From assembly GCF_012641395.1 (NCBI RefSeq), contig NZ_JABAIH010000007.1, forward strand, positions 186,001-250,000: a stretch of DNA of 64,000 nucleotides. Direction: 5' to 3'. The DNA comes from Rhizobium sp. P32RR-XVIII. GTDB lineage: Bacteria; Pseudomonadota; Alphaproteobacteria; Rhizobiales; Rhizobiaceae. Positions 41,601 through 50,806 of the stretch are shown here, one piece after another. The position numbers and the translations under genes are program-made. The notes beneath the pieces were generated by a model that worked only from the letters and a program-made list of their open reading frames with translations, was not told the DNA's origin and did no database searches. Numbering within the stretch: the first letter of the stretch is position 1; each line of letters begins with the position of its first letter.

Positions 41601-43399
41601 TCGACCACCGCGATATCTTCATCGATCCCGATCCGGACATGGAAAAGACGCTTGCGGAGCGGCAGCGGCTTTTCAACCTGCCGCGCTCCAGCTGGCAGGA
41701 TTTCGACAAGTCGGTTCTTTCCAAAGGTGCGATGATCATTTCGCGCTCGGCGAAGTCCGTGACGCTGACGCCCGAGGCGATTGCCGCAATAGGGATCGAC
41801 AAGGCCGTGGCAACGCCTTTCGAAATTATGACCGCGATCCTGAAAAGCCCGGTCGACCTTCTCTGGTTCGGCGGCATCGGCACTTATGTGAAGGCGCAAT
41901 CGGAAACCGATGCGGAAGTCGGCGATCGCTCCAACGACCCGATCCGCATCACGGCCGAAGAGCTGCGCGCCAAGGTGATCGGCGAGGGCGCCAATCTGGG
42001 CGTCACGCAAAAGGGCCGCATCGCCTATGGCCTGAAGGGCGGGCGGAGCAATTCCGACGCGATCGACAATTCGGCCGGCGTCAACACCTCGGACGTCGAG
42101 GTCAATATCAAGATCGCGCTTGCCAGTGCCATGCATGATGGACGGCTGACGCGGGCAAAACGCGATCAGTTGCTGTCCTCGATGACGGACGAGGTCGCGG
42201 CACTGGTCCTGCGTAACAACTATCTGCAATCGCTGGCGATTTCGCTCACGGAGCGCAAAGGCACCGGTAACGGGCTTGAACTCGCGCGCTTCATGAGCGT
42301 GCTGGAAAGCGCCAAGCAGCTGAACCGGAAAGTTGAAACGCTTCCCGACGACTCGACGCTTGCCGAACGCTATGCCGCAGGCAAGCCGCTGACGCGGCCT
42401 GAAATCGGCGTGCTGCTCTCCTATGCAAAGATTGTGCTTTTCGACGCCCTTGCCGCAAGTGATCTGCCGGACGAGCCCTATTTCGCTTCGACGCTTTCGA
42501 ACTACTTCCCGGCCAAGATGCAGAAACCCTATGCCTCCGATATCGCGGGCCACCGATTGAAGCGCGAAATCATCGCGACCATCCTTGCCAATGAGGCAAT
42601 CAATCGCGGCGGTCCGGGCTTTGCAGTCAGCATGATGGATGCGACAGCCGCTTCGGCGCCGGAAGTCGTCCGCGCAGCCATCATCGCCCGCGATGGTTTT
42701 GATCTGACCCGGCTCTGGGCGGAAACGGATGCGCTGGACGGCAGGATCTCCGGCCAGATGCAGAACCGTGTCTATGAGGAAATCGGCCATATCTTTACGG
42801 TCTTGACCCGTCTGCTCCTGAAGACCGGTATGGCGAAAGCCGATATGGCGGAGACAATTAGCCGACTACGCGACGCGTTGAAGAAGCTAGCGCCAGTCTT
42901 CGCAGCACAGGTTCCTGCGGAGTTTGAAGCCCGCGCCAACGAGTACCGCGAGGCCGGAATACCAGAAAAATTGGCGGCTGCCATTGCCGGGCTGCCGGGC
43001 TTTGCTCTGGTGCCGGAGATCATGCAGGTCGCCGAACGGACGGGCGAACCGCTGGCACGCGCCGCGGATAGTTATTTTGCCGTATCCCAAACCTTCCGGG
43101 TGGGGAGGTTGCTCGCCGCCGGTGCCCGCATCGTTACCTCCGATCACTATGAGAGCTTGGCGCTGGCCCGCAGCATCGACCAGATCGCCAGCGCGCGCCG
43201 CGATATCGTGATTTCGGCGCTCGCCGAGCACGGCAAGGAGAAGCTGCCGGTTCAGGCTTGGCATGCGGTCGACCGCATCAGGATCAACCGCATTGCCGAG
43301 GAGCTTTCGAACCTTAGCGACAGCGGCGACCCGAGCCTTGCGCGCATTACAGTCGCTGCAGGTCTGTTGACCGACCTTGCGCGCGACCGGGCGAGGTGA
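38621..43399 (+). CDS. gdhB: NAD-specific glutamate dehydrogenase, large (180 kDa) type
   Basis: Converts glutamate to 2-oxoglutarate and ammonia with NAD, mostly a catabolic role. The 1592-residue length is diagnostic of the 180-kDa class. N-terminal regulatory part (1 to ~720, ACT-like segments: PFLYESVMGEVTS, FLTWLRDQNFTFLGMREY) and catalytic part with LRFGKVARGGLRWSDRAEDY, KNAVIVPVGAKGGF (catalytic Lys), DNISGTDVVPP, VAGVGDMSGDVFGNGML (NAD site) and FGGIGTYVKA. ATG 38621 has GGGGAA upstream. The 266-bp region before it shows no gene. Symbol by family; gdhZ is also in use. Confidence 0.95.
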   Translation: MAVRNNPRREKPIESAQKIAAATGERHLDPEILFGRASGDDLDCYTPEMLALSAIHSAKELSAWDGKTPRVSVDTLPDVEPAGVAVSVLTITDRNMPFLYESVMGEVTSTYRDLYMAVHPILVIEQGKAPVLYSAEEPSDPEQRVSHIQLHISPLTAEQSADLRQRVLGVLEQVHQAVSDWKPMLSKLDTVIAELSSYNASRKKADRDEALAFLTWLRDQNFTFLGMREYVYSGKGSEAKVERGKGTGLGILSNPDVLVLRTGKDAVTTTPEILAFLDGPDFLIVTKANVKSVVHRRAYMDYVGVKRFDKDGNVTGELRIVGLFTSTAYTAFASEIPLIRSKIAKVKDHFGFDPMSHSGRMLDNTLESYPRDDLFQIDTTLLAKFAEQINELADRPRVRVLPRIDHFDRFVSVIVYVPREEYDSIVREKIGNYLKTVYDGRVSAYYPAFPEGRVARVHFIIGRSGGKTPRVPQARLEEAIRTITARWDDRFEALAGPKAPRIGVSNAFQDSFTPEEAVADLPDMTASASGAPIRIEFYYRNDAERGRIFSLKIFHPVEQLPLSRRVPLLENLGFNVLSERTFDIEVPAADGSVNIVVLHDMELEPRSGAEIDLSHYGARLEEAFVSAFSDAIDNDSFNRLILSAGLSAREANVLRAYARYLRQAGIAYSQDYIATTLDKYPRIAASIFRLFYDSLDPKLGEKARVKKLAEQHQSIEAALADVPSLDDDRILRRCINVADATLRTNYFQRNADGSPKAMLAFKLDPKLIDGLPDPKPFREIFVYGVEVEGVHLRFGKVARGGLRWSDRAEDYRTEVLGLVKAQQVKNAVIVPVGAKGGFYPKNLPTGGSRDEIFNAGREAYKTYIRTLLSITDNISGTDVVPPADTVRLDGDDPYFVVAADKGTATFSDTANALAQEAGFWLDDAFASGGSAGYDHKKMGITARGAWEAVKRHFREMDIDIQTTPFTVAGVGDMSGDVFGNGMLLSPKILLLSAFDHRDIFIDPDPDMEKTLAERQRLFNLPRSSWQDFDKSVLSKGAMIISRSAKSVTLTPEAIAAIGIDKAVATPFEIMTAILKSPVDLLWFGGIGTYVKAQSETDAEVGDRSNDPIRITAEELRAKVIGEGANLGVTQKGRIAYGLKGGRSNSDAIDNSAGVNTSDVEVNIKIALASAMHDGRLTRAKRDQLLSSMTDEVAALVLRNNYLQSLAISLTERKGTGNGLELARFMSVLESAKQLNRKVETLPDDSTLAERYAAGKPLTRPEIGVLLSYAKIVLFDALAASDLPDEPYFASTLSNYFPAKMQKPYASDIAGHRLKREIIATILANEAINRGGPGFAVSMMDATAASAPEVVRAAIIARDGFDLTRLWAETDALDGRISGQMQNRVYEEIGHIFTVLTRLLLKTGMAKADMAETISRLRDALKKLAPVFAAQVPAEFEARANEYREAGIPEKLAAAIAGLPGFALVPEIMQVAERTGEPLARAADSYFAVSQTFRVGRLLAAGARIVTSDHYESLALARSIDQIASARRDIVISALAEHGKEKLPVQAWHAVDRIRINRIAEELSNLSDSGDPSLARITVAAGLLTDLARDRAR

Positions 43400-43429
43400 C
43401 ACAGTCCGCTGCGAAGCGGGAGTGGATGC

Positions 43430-44830
43430 GTGAGCAGGATAGACTGGACCGGAACGGGGACGCCCGCGCCGCAAAAGGCGCCGGAGAAAGGCATCTGGGG
43501 CTGGATGCTTTTCGACTGGGCGGCCCAGCCGTTCTTTACCGTCGTAACCACGTTCATCTTCGGCCCCTATTTCGTCTCGAGACTGACTGCCGATCCCGTC
43601 TCCGCACAGGCGATGTGGAGCAATATGGCGACGATCTCCTCGGTGATCATCGCCGTGCTCTCTCCGATCCTCGGCTCCATCGCCGATCAGTCCGGCGCCC
43701 GCAAACCCTGGATCGCCTTCTTCGCGCTGATCAAGATCGCAAGTCTCTTCTGCCTTTGGTTTGCGGCCCCGGGATCGCCGGTCATCTACCCGGTGATCTT
43801 TATGATTCTCGCTTCGACCGCGGCCGAATTTTCCATCGTCTTCAACGATTCGATGATGCCGCGCCTCGTGGGGAAGGATGAGGTGGGCAAGCTCTCCAAC
43901 ACCGCCTGGGGCCTTGGCTACCTCGGTGGAATGATCGTGCTCATCGCCGTCGTGGCGCTGCTCGCGGGAAGTCTGGAAACCGGAAAAACGCTGCTGGGAT
44001 TTGCTCCCTTGTTTGGCCTTGACCCGCATACCGGCGAGGACGCACGCATTACCGGGCCAATCTCCGCGGTATGGTATCTGATCTTCATCATCCCGATGTT
44101 TCTCTTCACGCCTGATGCGCCGAAGGGGTTGCCGTTCACGACCGCGGTCCGTTCCGGCCTGAAGCAGGTCCGGGACACGATCGGCGAGCTGAAGCACCGA
44201 AGGGGCATTCTGAAATTCCTGATTGCCCGAATGATCTATCAGGACGGCGTCAACGGATTGCTGATCCTTGGCGGCGCCTTTGCCGCCGGCATGTTCGGCT
44301 GGGCAACGATCGAAATCGGGCTTTACGGGATCATCCTCAATGTTGTCGCGATTTTCGGCTGCGTCATCGCCGGGAAGGTGGACCACCGGATCGGCTCAAA
44401 GGCGACGATCCTGATCAGCCTGACCATGCTGCTGCTCGCCACGACCGGCATTATTTCGACAGGGCCGGGCTACACGCTTTTCGGCCTCGTGCCGTTGTCC
44501 ACGGCAGACGCCGGAGGGCTTTTCGGCACGGCGGCGGAGAAGGCCTATATCCTCTACGGACTGCTGATCGGCCTCGCCTTCGGCCCCGTACAGGCCTCCT
44601 CGCGTTCCTATCTGGCGCGCAGCGTCAGCCTGGAGGAGGCAGGGCGCTATTTCGGGATCTATGCGCTTTCAGGCCGCGCCACGAGCTTCATGGCAACGCT
44701 CTTCTTTTCGCTGATGACCTATGCCAGCGGGTCAGCGCGCCTCGGCATGGCGACGCTGCTTCTTTTCCTCGTCGGCGGTTTGATCCTGCTGATCGCGACA
44801 CCTTATCCGGCGGATAGGGACCAAAAGTGA
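43430..44830 (+). CDS. MFS transporter, UMF1/Atg22-like family
   Basis: A 466-residue, about 12-helix membrane protein of the UMF1 branch of the major facilitator superfamily (relatives of Atg22). Typical features are the N-terminal WGWMLFDWAAQPFFTVVTTFIF, the loop motif GSIADQSGARKPW, the acid-rich loop AEFSIVFNDSMMPRLV and, near the end, GPVQASSRSYLARSV followed by EEAGRYFGIYALSGRAT. Substrate unknown; amino-acid efflux is suggested for eukaryotic relatives. GTG start with GGGAGTGG upstream. It follows gdh by 30 bp and is probably cotranscribed, which might tie it to amino-acid catabolism. Confidence 0.85.
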   Translation: MSRIDWTGTGTPAPQKAPEKGIWGWMLFDWAAQPFFTVVTTFIFGPYFVSRLTADPVSAQAMWSNMATISSVIIAVLSPILGSIADQSGARKPWIAFFALIKIASLFCLWFAAPGSPVIYPVIFMILASTAAEFSIVFNDSMMPRLVGKDEVGKLSNTAWGLGYLGGMIVLIAVVALLAGSLETGKTLLGFAPLFGLDPHTGEDARITGPISAVWYLIFIIPMFLFTPDAPKGLPFTTAVRSGLKQVRDTIGELKHRRGILKFLIARMIYQDGVNGLLILGGAFAAGMFGWATIEIGLYGIILNVVAIFGCVIAGKVDHRIGSKATILISLTMLLLATTGIISTGPGYTLFGLVPLSTADAGGLFGTAAEKAYILYGLLIGLAFGPVQASSRSYLARSVSLEEAGRYFGIYALSGRATSFMATLFFSLMTYASGSARLGMATLLLFLVGGLILLIATPYPADRDQK

Positions 44831-44836
44831 AGCGAC

Positions 44837-44856
44837 GCCCCGTCGGGTGACGGGGC
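44837..44856. terminator. hairpin between convergent MFS and purH genes
   Basis: A perfect 8-bp GC stem (44837-44844 with 44849-44856; GGGT loop) lies in the 34-bp gap between convergent stops. No true T tract on either strand, so it is a weak terminator candidate. Confidence 0.45.
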
Positions 44857-44864
44857 CTTCACGC

Positions 44865-46481
44865 TCAGTGCCGGAAGTGGCGCATGCCGGTGAATACCAT
44901 CGCAACATTGTGCTCGTTGGCGGCATCGATCACCTCCTGATCGCGCATGGAACCGCCCGGCTGGATGACCGCCGTGGCACCGGCAGCAATCATCGACAGA
45001 AGGCCATCAGCGAATGGCAGGAAAGCCTCGGAGGCGACCGCCGAGCCACGCGTCATCGGAGCGGGCAGGCCAAGCGCCTTGGCGGCTTCCTCGGCTTTCA
45101 GCGCAGCGATGCGGGCGGAATCGACGCGGCTCATCTGGCCGGCGCCTATACCGGCCGTCTGGCCGTCCTTGGCGTAAACGACCGCATTCGATTTCACATG
45201 CTTGCCGACCTTGAACGCAAACTTCATGTCTTCCAGCTCTTGCGCCGCCGGCGCACGCTTGGTGACAACCTTAAGGTCGATATCTTCGACCATGCCATTG
45301 TCACGGCTCTGGACGAGCAGACCGCCGGAAACCGTCTTCGCCGTCAAACCCGCGGCGCGCGGATCAGGCAGCCCGCCGGCAGAAAGCAGGCGCAGGTTGG
45401 GCTTCCTCGCAACGATCGCCTTGGCCTCGTCGGTTACATCCGGAGCGATGATGACTTCGGTGAACAGCTTGATGATTTCTTCCGCCGTCTCCGCATCGAG
45501 CGTGTTGTTCAATGCGATGATACCGCCGAAAGCAGAAACGGAATCGCAGGCAAGCGCCCGCTTGTAAGCCTCGACGAGGCTCGGACCGGTTGCGACGCCA
45601 CAGGGATTGGCATGCTTGATGATGGCGCAGGCGGGCGACTTCTCCGGCAGGAATTCGGAGACCAGCTCATAGGCCGCATCGGTGTCGTTGATGTTGTTGT
45701 AGGAAAGCTGCTTGCCCTGGAGCAATGTCGCCGTCGAGACGCCGGGGCGCTTTTCGCCGGTGACGTAGAAGGCGGCCTTCTGATGCGGATTTTCGCCGTA
45801 GCGCATCTCTTCCTTCAAGACGCCGCCGATCACCCGGTGGCGCGGCGTATCGATGGCGAGCGCCTCGGCGAACCAGTTCGAGATCATGGCGTCGTAGGCG
45901 GCCGTGCGAGCATAGGCCTTGGCGGCCATGCGCTGGCGGAAGGCATAGCTGGTCTGGCCGACATCGGCCGCGAGCTGCTCGAGCAGTTCGGCATAATCTG
46001 ACGGATCGGTCACGATCGTCACATAAGCGTGATTCTTGGCCGAAGCGCGGATCATTGCCGGGCCGCCGATATCAATATTCTCGACCGTCGTTGGATAGTC
46101 GCCGCCGGCAGCGCGAAGATCCTCGAAGGGGTAAAGATTGATAACGGCGAGATCGATGCTCTCGATACCATGCAGCTTCATGGCTAGCTGATGCTCGGCA
46201 TCATCGCGGATCGCCAGGAGACCGCCGTGAACCTTGGGATGCAGCGTCTTCACGCGCCCGTCCATGATTTCCGGAAAACCTGTGACCTCCGAAACATCGG
46301 TGACGGCGAGACCGGCAGCCGCAATCGCCTTATGCGTTCCGCCGGTCGAAAGCAGGCGGATTCCCTTTTCGGAAAGCGCGCGGGCGAGCTCGACGACGCC
46401 CCTCTTGTCGGAAACGGAAAGCAACGCGGTCGTGATTTTGACCTTGTCGGGGGCGGGGATCTTTTTGGAAATGACGGCCAT
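44865..46481 (-). CDS. purH: bifunctional AICAR transformylase/IMP cyclohydrolase
   Basis: Last two steps of de novo IMP synthesis. The 538-residue product has an N-terminal MGS-like IMP cyclohydrolase domain (ALLSVSDKRGVVELARAL, STGGTHKAI, GGDYPTTVENIDIGGPAMIRASAKNH) and a C-terminal AICAR transformylase domain (RYGENPHQKAAFY, IIKHANPCGVATG, FGGIIALN, PGGSMRDQEVIDAA and FTGMRHFRH at the end). GGAGAAGG lies before the ATG. Separate from the heparinase-like gene 95 bp upstream, same strand. Confidence 0.97.
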   Translation of the reverse strand: MAVISKKIPAPDKVKITTALLSVSDKRGVVELARALSEKGIRLLSTGGTHKAIAAAGLAVTDVSEVTGFPEIMDGRVKTLHPKVHGGLLAIRDDAEHQLAMKLHGIESIDLAVINLYPFEDLRAAGGDYPTTVENIDIGGPAMIRASAKNHAYVTIVTDPSDYAELLEQLAADVGQTSYAFRQRMAAKAYARTAAYDAMISNWFAEALAIDTPRHRVIGGVLKEEMRYGENPHQKAAFYVTGEKRPGVSTATLLQGKQLSYNNINDTDAAYELVSEFLPEKSPACAIIKHANPCGVATGPSLVEAYKRALACDSVSAFGGIIALNNTLDAETAEEIIKLFTEVIIAPDVTDEAKAIVARKPNLRLLSAGGLPDPRAAGLTAKTVSGGLLVQSRDNGMVEDIDLKVVTKRAPAAQELEDMKFAFKVGKHVKSNAVVYAKDGQTAGIGAGQMSRVDSARIAALKAEEAAKALGLPAPMTRGSAVASEAFLPFADGLLSMIAAGATAVIQPGGSMRDQEVIDAANEHNVAMVFTGMRHFRH

Positions 46482-46576
46482 GAACCTTCTCCGTTCGGGC
46501 TTCGGGAGACATCCGGCGAGGGACGCTAGGGCGATGGCGCCGCGTTAGCACAGCTTTGCCGCCGCGCAAACAGTCA

Positions 46577-48250
46577 CTAGCTCTTGCGGGACAAAAACCA
46601 GCGAATTTCCGGCTTTTCGGCGAAGACGAAGTCAATCTCGATCTGGTCCGAACCACAGATGCCGGAGGCGTCGGCGAAGAAGACGTCCTCGGAGATCAAG
46701 ACTTCGTTCCCCGGCGAGGAGAAGAGCCAGCTTTCGCCGTCTGGCGCCGTCAGCAATGCGGACTCGCGGTCGCTCTGCCTCACATTGATGGCCGGATGGA
46801 CATGGAAGCGTGCGGCAGCACGAAGCGGCGCGTTGCTCAAGCGCTCGCCCTGCCGCACCAGCCGATCGCGACCGGTGACAATTGAGCCCGCAGCATTCAG
46901 CGTCAATTCCCGCTCGTGAAGCACGCCGAAATTTTTGAGATAGCCGTCGTGACTGACCTTGATAACGTCGCGTCCGTCTTCGGTTTCGGCACGCTCGACG
47001 CTGACGGTCTTCACCGCGTCAATGATGATATGGCCGAGATATTCAGACGGCGAGAAACGGCTCGACGAAGTGTCGTTCAGCGTCACGGTCGAATGCGCCG
47101 CGGTCGTGCGCGCCATCTGCACATAGCGGCGGCCGGCAAATTTCGGCGAGCCGGAATTGACGATAAAGCGGTGGCGGCCCGACGACATTTCGAAAGAAAG
47201 GCAGCCCGCGTGCGCCGTACGAGACAGGGTGCCGGCAGCCGGTGGACCGGTATCGGCAATCAACACTGTATTTCCCGCCGCCAGGCGCTGATAACGGGAA
47301 TGCGGCATCGCCTTGAAAGGCTGGCCCGCCGTTTCGTCGTAGCGCAGGACCGACATGAGCTCATTGGCGAGGGTTGCTGTTGCCCCATTGAAGAGCGCAA
47401 GATCGCCATTCTGGTGGCGGAAGAACCGAAGCGCCGGATACATGCGGTCGATGCCGGCAATCAGCTTCTGCGGCAGATCGTGGCCGAGATTCACATAGGT
47501 CTGCCGAAGCGGCAGGAGATCGAGAAGCAATTCGAGCCCCACACGCGGATTGCGTGAGATATGCCCGCCGTCGGGAAGAATCTGACTATCGAATTCGTTG
47601 TCCAGCGCCAGAGCCGCCTTGCGCATCACGGATTGCCGCGCGGGCATTGCGATCGAAGCCATGGCGAGTGCGATGCGAAGACGGAAGAGACCTTCTCCAG
47701 CAGGCGCAAAGGGAGCCATGCGCTGAAGGTAGCGAACTTGAAAGGCCAAGGATTTCGTAAAACGCCGATAAAAGCCACGGTCGGCATTCTGCAGGACCAC
47801 CGGCGAATGCGACAGCCAGGCAATTACGCGCTGCGAAGTAACATCGATTTCCCAGGCAATGCCTTCCATGCGGCCCGCATGCAGCGAGAGCCAGCCATCG
47901 ACAATCGCCCGGGCAACGGCCGAAGCTCGGTCATTCTTGTAGGCGCGCATGTGGCGGAGCCAGCCAAAGCCATGCAGGCGGCTCGCAAAGGCGCGTGACG
48001 GAAGCGTAAAGCCGAAGGGCGATTTGCCATTCGTCTCCAGCAGTCGCCCCGCCAGAGGAAAGCGGCCATTCATGATCTCGTCGGCGATGTGCGAATCGAT
48101 AGCGCGAAGATCGGTCGGGGCGACGATGAGGCGCTCGGGCACCTTGATCGTCCGGCGGAAAAAACGCAGCCTCAGAAGCACCCTGCGCCGCGAAAAGCGA
48201 CGCCAGGCCTCCCGAACATACAAAGTCGAAAACCGCCGGCCAGACTGCAT
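46577..48250 (-). CDS. heparinase II/III family protein
   Basis: A 557-residue protein with the alpha-toroid plus antiparallel beta-sandwich arrangement of heparinase II/III lyases. Recognisable parts: AWEIDVTSQRVIAWLSHSPV, DGGHISRNPRVGLELLLDLL in the helical half, and the lyase beta half with RTAHAGCLSFEMSSGRHRFI, NSGSPKFAG and AHSTVTLNDTSSSRF. No clear signal peptide. The substrate is presumably an acidic polysaccharide of the own envelope, but this is not known. It lies between purH and the rsmB-like gene on the same strand, an arrangement seen in other Rhizobiales from memory. The ATG at 48250 has only a weak ribosome site. Confidence 0.85.
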   Translation of the reverse strand: MQSGRRFSTLYVREAWRRFSRRRVLLRLRFFRRTIKVPERLIVAPTDLRAIDSHIADEIMNGRFPLAGRLLETNGKSPFGFTLPSRAFASRLHGFGWLRHMRAYKNDRASAVARAIVDGWLSLHAGRMEGIAWEIDVTSQRVIAWLSHSPVVLQNADRGFYRRFTKSLAFQVRYLQRMAPFAPAGEGLFRLRIALAMASIAMPARQSVMRKAALALDNEFDSQILPDGGHISRNPRVGLELLLDLLPLRQTYVNLGHDLPQKLIAGIDRMYPALRFFRHQNGDLALFNGATATLANELMSVLRYDETAGQPFKAMPHSRYQRLAAGNTVLIADTGPPAAGTLSRTAHAGCLSFEMSSGRHRFIVNSGSPKFAGRRYVQMARTTAAHSTVTLNDTSSSRFSPSEYLGHIIIDAVKTVSVERAETEDGRDVIKVSHDGYLKNFGVLHERELTLNAAGSIVTGRDRLVRQGERLSNAPLRAAARFHVHPAINVRQSDRESALLTAPDGESWLFSSPGNEVLISEDVFFADASGICGSDQIEIDFVFAEKPEIRWFLSRKS

Positions 48251-48363
48251 ACTTTATTTTCTATTGACCCTCATGATTAAGAATAGGTGAAGGAAGGCCG
48301 GTTTCAGCGGTAAGTTTGCATTAATTTGTGACAAAAACGAAATATAAGCGGCGCGCGTAGAAA

Positions 48364-49749
48364 TCAGGCAACACGTCGCAATATGGCGGCATAAAAGCCG
48401 TCGAGGCCCGAGGCGACCGTCGCGGGCATGCGCAACATGGCAGGGATCGTGCGGAATTCGCCGAGCGGAGTGATCGCGCTTTCAAGACCGGGCCATCCGG
48501 CCGCATCGATTCTGACCCGCTCAATATTCGGCGTGTCCTGCAAAATCCGGCTGATGACATCCTCACCCTCAGCGGGATCCAGCGAGCAGTTTGAAAAGAC
48601 GACCGCGCCGCCGGGCTTCACGAGCGTCAGCGCATGGCGAAGCAGCCGTTCCTGGACGCCGGCAAGCTTGGCGATGTCCTCGGGGCCTTTCGTCCAGAGA
48701 ACATCCGGATGGCGGCGCGTCGTGCCCGTCGAAGAGCAGGGCGCGTCGAGCAGAACGGCGTCGAAAAGCTCTGCAGGGTCAAATTTCGTAAGATCGGTTA
48801 CAAGCGTTTCCGCCTTGAGGCCCAGTCGATCGAGATTCGATCGCAGCCGCTTCAAACGGCTTTCGGATTGATCGATCGCCGTCACGCTGCCGCCGGCGAC
48901 AATGAGCTGCGCGGTCTTGCCGCCCGGTGCGGCACAAAGATCGGCGACGCGCTTGCCGGAGAGATCGCCGAAGAGCTTCGCAGGAATGCTCGCCGCAGCG
49001 TCCTGCACCCACCATTCTCCCTGGTCGAAGCCTTCGAGGGAGGGAATAGAGCCCTCGAAGGCTGCAAGCCGCACGCCGCCGGTCGGCAGGACTTCGCCAT
49101 TCAGCTTCCTTGCCCAGCCTGCGGCGTCGGACTTCACGGTGAGATCGATTGCGGCAGGCTCAAGCTGTGATTCGGATATAGCCGCGGCCGCTTCCTTCCC
49201 ATAAGCCCTTTCGAGACGCTCGAGGAACCAGACCGGCATTGGCGGAATCTTGGCGATCTCTTCAAGGATCTTTTCCTTCTCACGGCCGAGGCGACGAAGG
49301 ATCGCATTCACCAGCTTTGCAAAGCGGCGGTTGCGGGGATCCTGGTTCGCCTGCTCGACGGCAAGATCGACGGCCGAATGATCAGGAACATCGAGGTAAA
49401 GGATCTGTGCAGCGCCGACGGCAAGCACATGGTGAAGAGCGCGCGCTCCTTCCGGCAGCGGCGAATCGAGCAGCAAGGCAATCGCAGCATCGATGCGGGG
49501 CAGGTGCCTAAGCGTAGTATTCAGGATGGCCCGAACCAGCGCCCGATCGCCTTCGCCAAGCGCCTTGTAGGCCGGATTTCCGTGTTCGTGATCCAGCGCG
49601 CCATCCAGCGGCAGCTTGCGATCGACAACCGCGGACAGAATCTTGGCCGCAGCCGCACGCGCCTGCAGACCCGGTTTTGCGGGCGGACGGTCTGCAGGCG
49701 GTTTCTTCTTGCTGGATGGCTTGTCTCTGCTGGCTGATTTCAAGACCAC
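48364..49749 (-). CDS. rsmB: RsmB/NOP-family 16S rRNA cytosine-5 methyltransferase
   Basis: SAM-dependent m5C methyltransferase, by similarity acting on 16S rRNA C967. The 461 residues contain an N-terminal NusB-like domain (ILSAVVDRKLPLDGALD to ~170), then the Rossmann domain: ADLCAAPGGKTAQLI (motif I), LLDAPCSSTGTTRRHPDVLW with motif IV cysteine, and VVFSNCSLDPAEGEDV with the catalytic motif VI cysteine. Start GTG 49749 (TTG 49743 possible) overlaps the htpX stop by 10 bp. The symbol is by family; the exact rRNA site is inference. Confidence 0.88.
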   Translation of the reverse strand: MVLKSASRDKPSSKKKPPADRPPAKPGLQARAAAAKILSAVVDRKLPLDGALDHEHGNPAYKALGEGDRALVRAILNTTLRHLPRIDAAIALLLDSPLPEGARALHHVLAVGAAQILYLDVPDHSAVDLAVEQANQDPRNRRFAKLVNAILRRLGREKEKILEEIAKIPPMPVWFLERLERAYGKEAAAAISESQLEPAAIDLTVKSDAAGWARKLNGEVLPTGGVRLAAFEGSIPSLEGFDQGEWWVQDAAASIPAKLFGDLSGKRVADLCAAPGGKTAQLIVAGGSVTAIDQSESRLKRLRSNLDRLGLKAETLVTDLTKFDPAELFDAVLLDAPCSSTGTTRRHPDVLWTKGPEDIAKLAGVQERLLRHALTLVKPGGAVVFSNCSLDPAEGEDVISRILQDTPNIERVRIDAAGWPGLESAITPLGEFRTIPAMLRMPATVASGLDGFYAAILRRVA

Positions 49750-50699
49750 GGACCTTTAGGCGGTTGGGAACCATCGCGGCCAATACCCGTATTCGGAACC
49801 GAGCGCGATTTGCGCGACGGATTAGCAGCGCGAACCGCGGCCGTCGAGCCATTCATGCCGCTCGCCGCCATTTCCTGAAGCGCGGCAATGCGGTTTTCCG
49901 TATTCGGATGCGTCGAAAACAGATTGTCCATCCGTTCCCCGGAAAGCGGATTGATGATGAACATATGCGCGGTCGCAGGATTGCGCTCGGCATCGTAGTT
50001 CGGGATATGCGCCGCGCCTCCGGCAATTTTAGCCAGGGCAGAAGCAAGCCAGAGCGGAATGCCGCTGATTTCAGCGCCGCGCCGGTCGGCGGAATATTCG
50101 CGCGTCCGGCTGATCGCCATCTGCACGAGCATGGCGGCAAGCGGCGCGACGATCATCGCCACGAGCGCACCGATAAAGCCGACGGAGTTGTTGTTGTCTC
50201 GATTGCCGCCAAAGAAGAACGCGAAGTTGCCGAGCATGGAGATCGCACCGGCAAGCGTCGCCGTAATCGTCATCGTCAGCGTATCGCGATACTGGATATG
50301 CGCCAGCTCGTGCGCCATCACGCCTGCAACTTCTTCCGGCGAAAGCATGCTGAGGAGTCCGGTCGAGGCAGCGACGGCGGCATTTTGCGGATTGCGGCCC
50401 GTCGCAAAGGCGTTCGGCTGCGGATTGTCGTACAGATAGACCTTGGGCATCGGCAGGCCGGCATTGCGCGCGAGATCCCGAACGATACCGAAGAATTCCG
50501 GCGCGTTGCGCTCGTCGACCTCCTGGGCCCGGTAGGCCGAGAGCACCATCCGGTCCGAATTCCAGTAGGCAAAGAAATTCATCCCCGCAGCTATCAACAA
50601 GGCGATCATCATGCCGCCGCGGCCGCCGATCAGAAAGCCGACGAACATGAACAGAGCCGTCATGAAGGCAAGCAACATGGCAGTACGAACGAGGTTCAT
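49740..50699 (-). CDS. htpX: HtpX-type membrane zinc metalloprotease
   Basis: Inner-membrane protease of family M48 for quality control of membrane proteins. The 319-residue product starts with two membrane segments (MLLAFMTALFMFVGFLIGG, MMIALLIAAGMNFFAYW), then the zinc motif MAHELAHIQYRDTL (~residues 128-141), two further membrane segments and the third ligand in SRTREYSADRRGAEISG. C-terminal tail rich in Ser/Arg/Pro. ATG 50699 with GGAGA upstream. It overlaps rsmB by 10 bp, so both are likely translated from one transcript. Confidence 0.95.
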   Translation of the reverse strand: MNLVRTAMLLAFMTALFMFVGFLIGGRGGMMIALLIAAGMNFFAYWNSDRMVLSAYRAQEVDERNAPEFFGIVRDLARNAGLPMPKVYLYDNPQPNAFATGRNPQNAAVAASTGLLSMLSPEEVAGVMAHELAHIQYRDTLTMTITATLAGAISMLGNFAFFFGGNRDNNNSVGFIGALVAMIVAPLAAMLVQMAISRTREYSADRRGAEISGIPLWLASALAKIAGGAAHIPNYDAERNPATAHMFIINPLSGERMDNLFSTHPNTENRIAALQEMAASGMNGSTAAVRAANPSRKSRSVPNTGIGRDGSQPPKGPWS

Positions 50700-50806
50700 C
50701 GAGGTCTCCATCTCCCATCTGCGGCGAAAGGGTTTAAATCGCGGCACCGGCGCATTATGATTTGGTTATTCGTCAGCCATTTTCAACATTCCGACGAGAG
50801 AGGCAA

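Noticed and set aside
40547..42790. Open minus-strand frame of 747 codons
   Set aside because: Antisense to the catalytic part of NAD-glutamate dehydrogenase; composition biased (Arg/Asp/His-rich), no motif.
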